Below are positions 63,805-64,000 of a DNA stretch of 64,000 nt, one piece after another. Origin of the DNA: Gammaproteobacteria bacterium (GTDB lineage: Bacteria > Pseudomonadota > Gammaproteobacteria > Coxiellales > Coxiellaceae). The stretch is taken from positions 18,053-82,052 of the forward strand of contig JAHFRQ010000007.1 in NCBI GenBank assembly GCA_023266215.1. Direction: 5' to 3'. Position 1 is the stretch's first letter, and each line of letters starts with the position of its first letter. The translations under genes were made by a program, and so were the position numbers. The notes below the pieces were generated by a model, which was not told the origin of the DNA, did not search any database, and worked only from the letters and a program-made list of their open reading frames with translations.

Positions 63805-64000
63805 TCTTTAAAAGATAACGGATTTTTTTAAAACACCATTGTATTTTGATGCCTTTCATCTGTACTTCGACTTCGCTAGCGCTCTGAGCTATCCCCACAA
63901 ATTTTAATAACTATTGGCACGCGAAGAAACGCGCGCGTAGCAAGGCGCAGCCGAAGCGCAGCAAGCGTGAAAAATCAATGGATTTAGCGAACAGCGTGAG

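Overview
The window is an AT-rich bacterial chromosome segment with densely packed, short-spaced genes. A nearly complete central block of Dot/Icm type IVB secretion genes (dotK to dotO), a two-gene-order match to gammaproteobacterial housekeeping operons (pyrG-kdsA-eno-ftsB-ispD, pilABCD-coaE), and a Francisella-type panG-panB-panC-coaBC operon together point to a gammaproteobacterium of the order Legionellales (Coxiella/Rickettsiella/Aquicella-like), probably intracellular. I cannot name the genus from sequence alone.

Layout. 1-1.1 kb: an AbiE-type toxin with the tail of its presumed antitoxin. 1.1-8.7 kb: tatD, then a surface-sugar operon (wecB, sugar epimerase, bi-domain oxidoreductase, glycosyltransferase) into which a DUF1016 (YhcG) nuclease gene has been inserted between 20-bp direct repeats. 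8.7-13.5 kb: ispD, ftsB, eno, kdsA, pyrG on the minus strand. 13.5-24.6 kb: an AlbA_2 regulator, an M20 peptidase, nadB, a YgfX-like protein, sixA, a FakA-FakB fusion, and the pantothenate/CoA operon. 24.6-41.5 kb: accessory DNA to the left of tRNA-Thr(CGT). It holds three copies of a 42-bp tRNA 3' segment (attachment-site copies at 25034, 32312 and 41414) that delimit a ~9 kb element with integrase, excisionase-like protein, replication initiator and primase-helicase, and an older ~7 kb neighbour made of decayed genes and defence-like cargo. 41.4-47.4 kb: tRNA-Thr, type IV pilus operon with coaE, a cation/proton antiporter. 47.5-60.5 kb: a HAD-motif protein that is a candidate secreted effector, a small conserved gene, then dotO-N-P-E-F-G-H-I-J-K read from the minus strand. 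60.6-64 kb: a RhuM remnant, a P-loop protein, a RelE/HigB-type toxin-antitoxin pair with an operator palindrome, and an MHS-family transporter.

Most striking structure. In the tRNA-Thr accessory region, several unrelated defence-like genes on the minus strand (HEPN Abi protein, DUF1016 nuclease, NYN ribonuclease and one decayed gene) are each immediately preceded by one of two repeated leader elements. Both leaders carry a strong stem-loop plus U-run on the minus strand, and one (called alpha here) also has a sigma70-like promoter with a perfect TATAAT in two of three copies. Each of these genes is followed by the same ~20-bp repeat (called R here). The leader-gene-R pattern resembles a cassette organisation with RNA-controlled toxins. 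I could not match it to a named system from sequence alone.

Other notable points: repeats inserted in frame into unrelated genes (nadB and the bi-domain oxidoreductase), a REP element that supplies the C-terminus of one gene and the ribosome-binding site of the next, DotG with three super-repeats of decapeptide units, and several frameshifted or nonsense-interrupted cargo genes. All calls rest on reading the sequence and on remembered family features; no database search was run.
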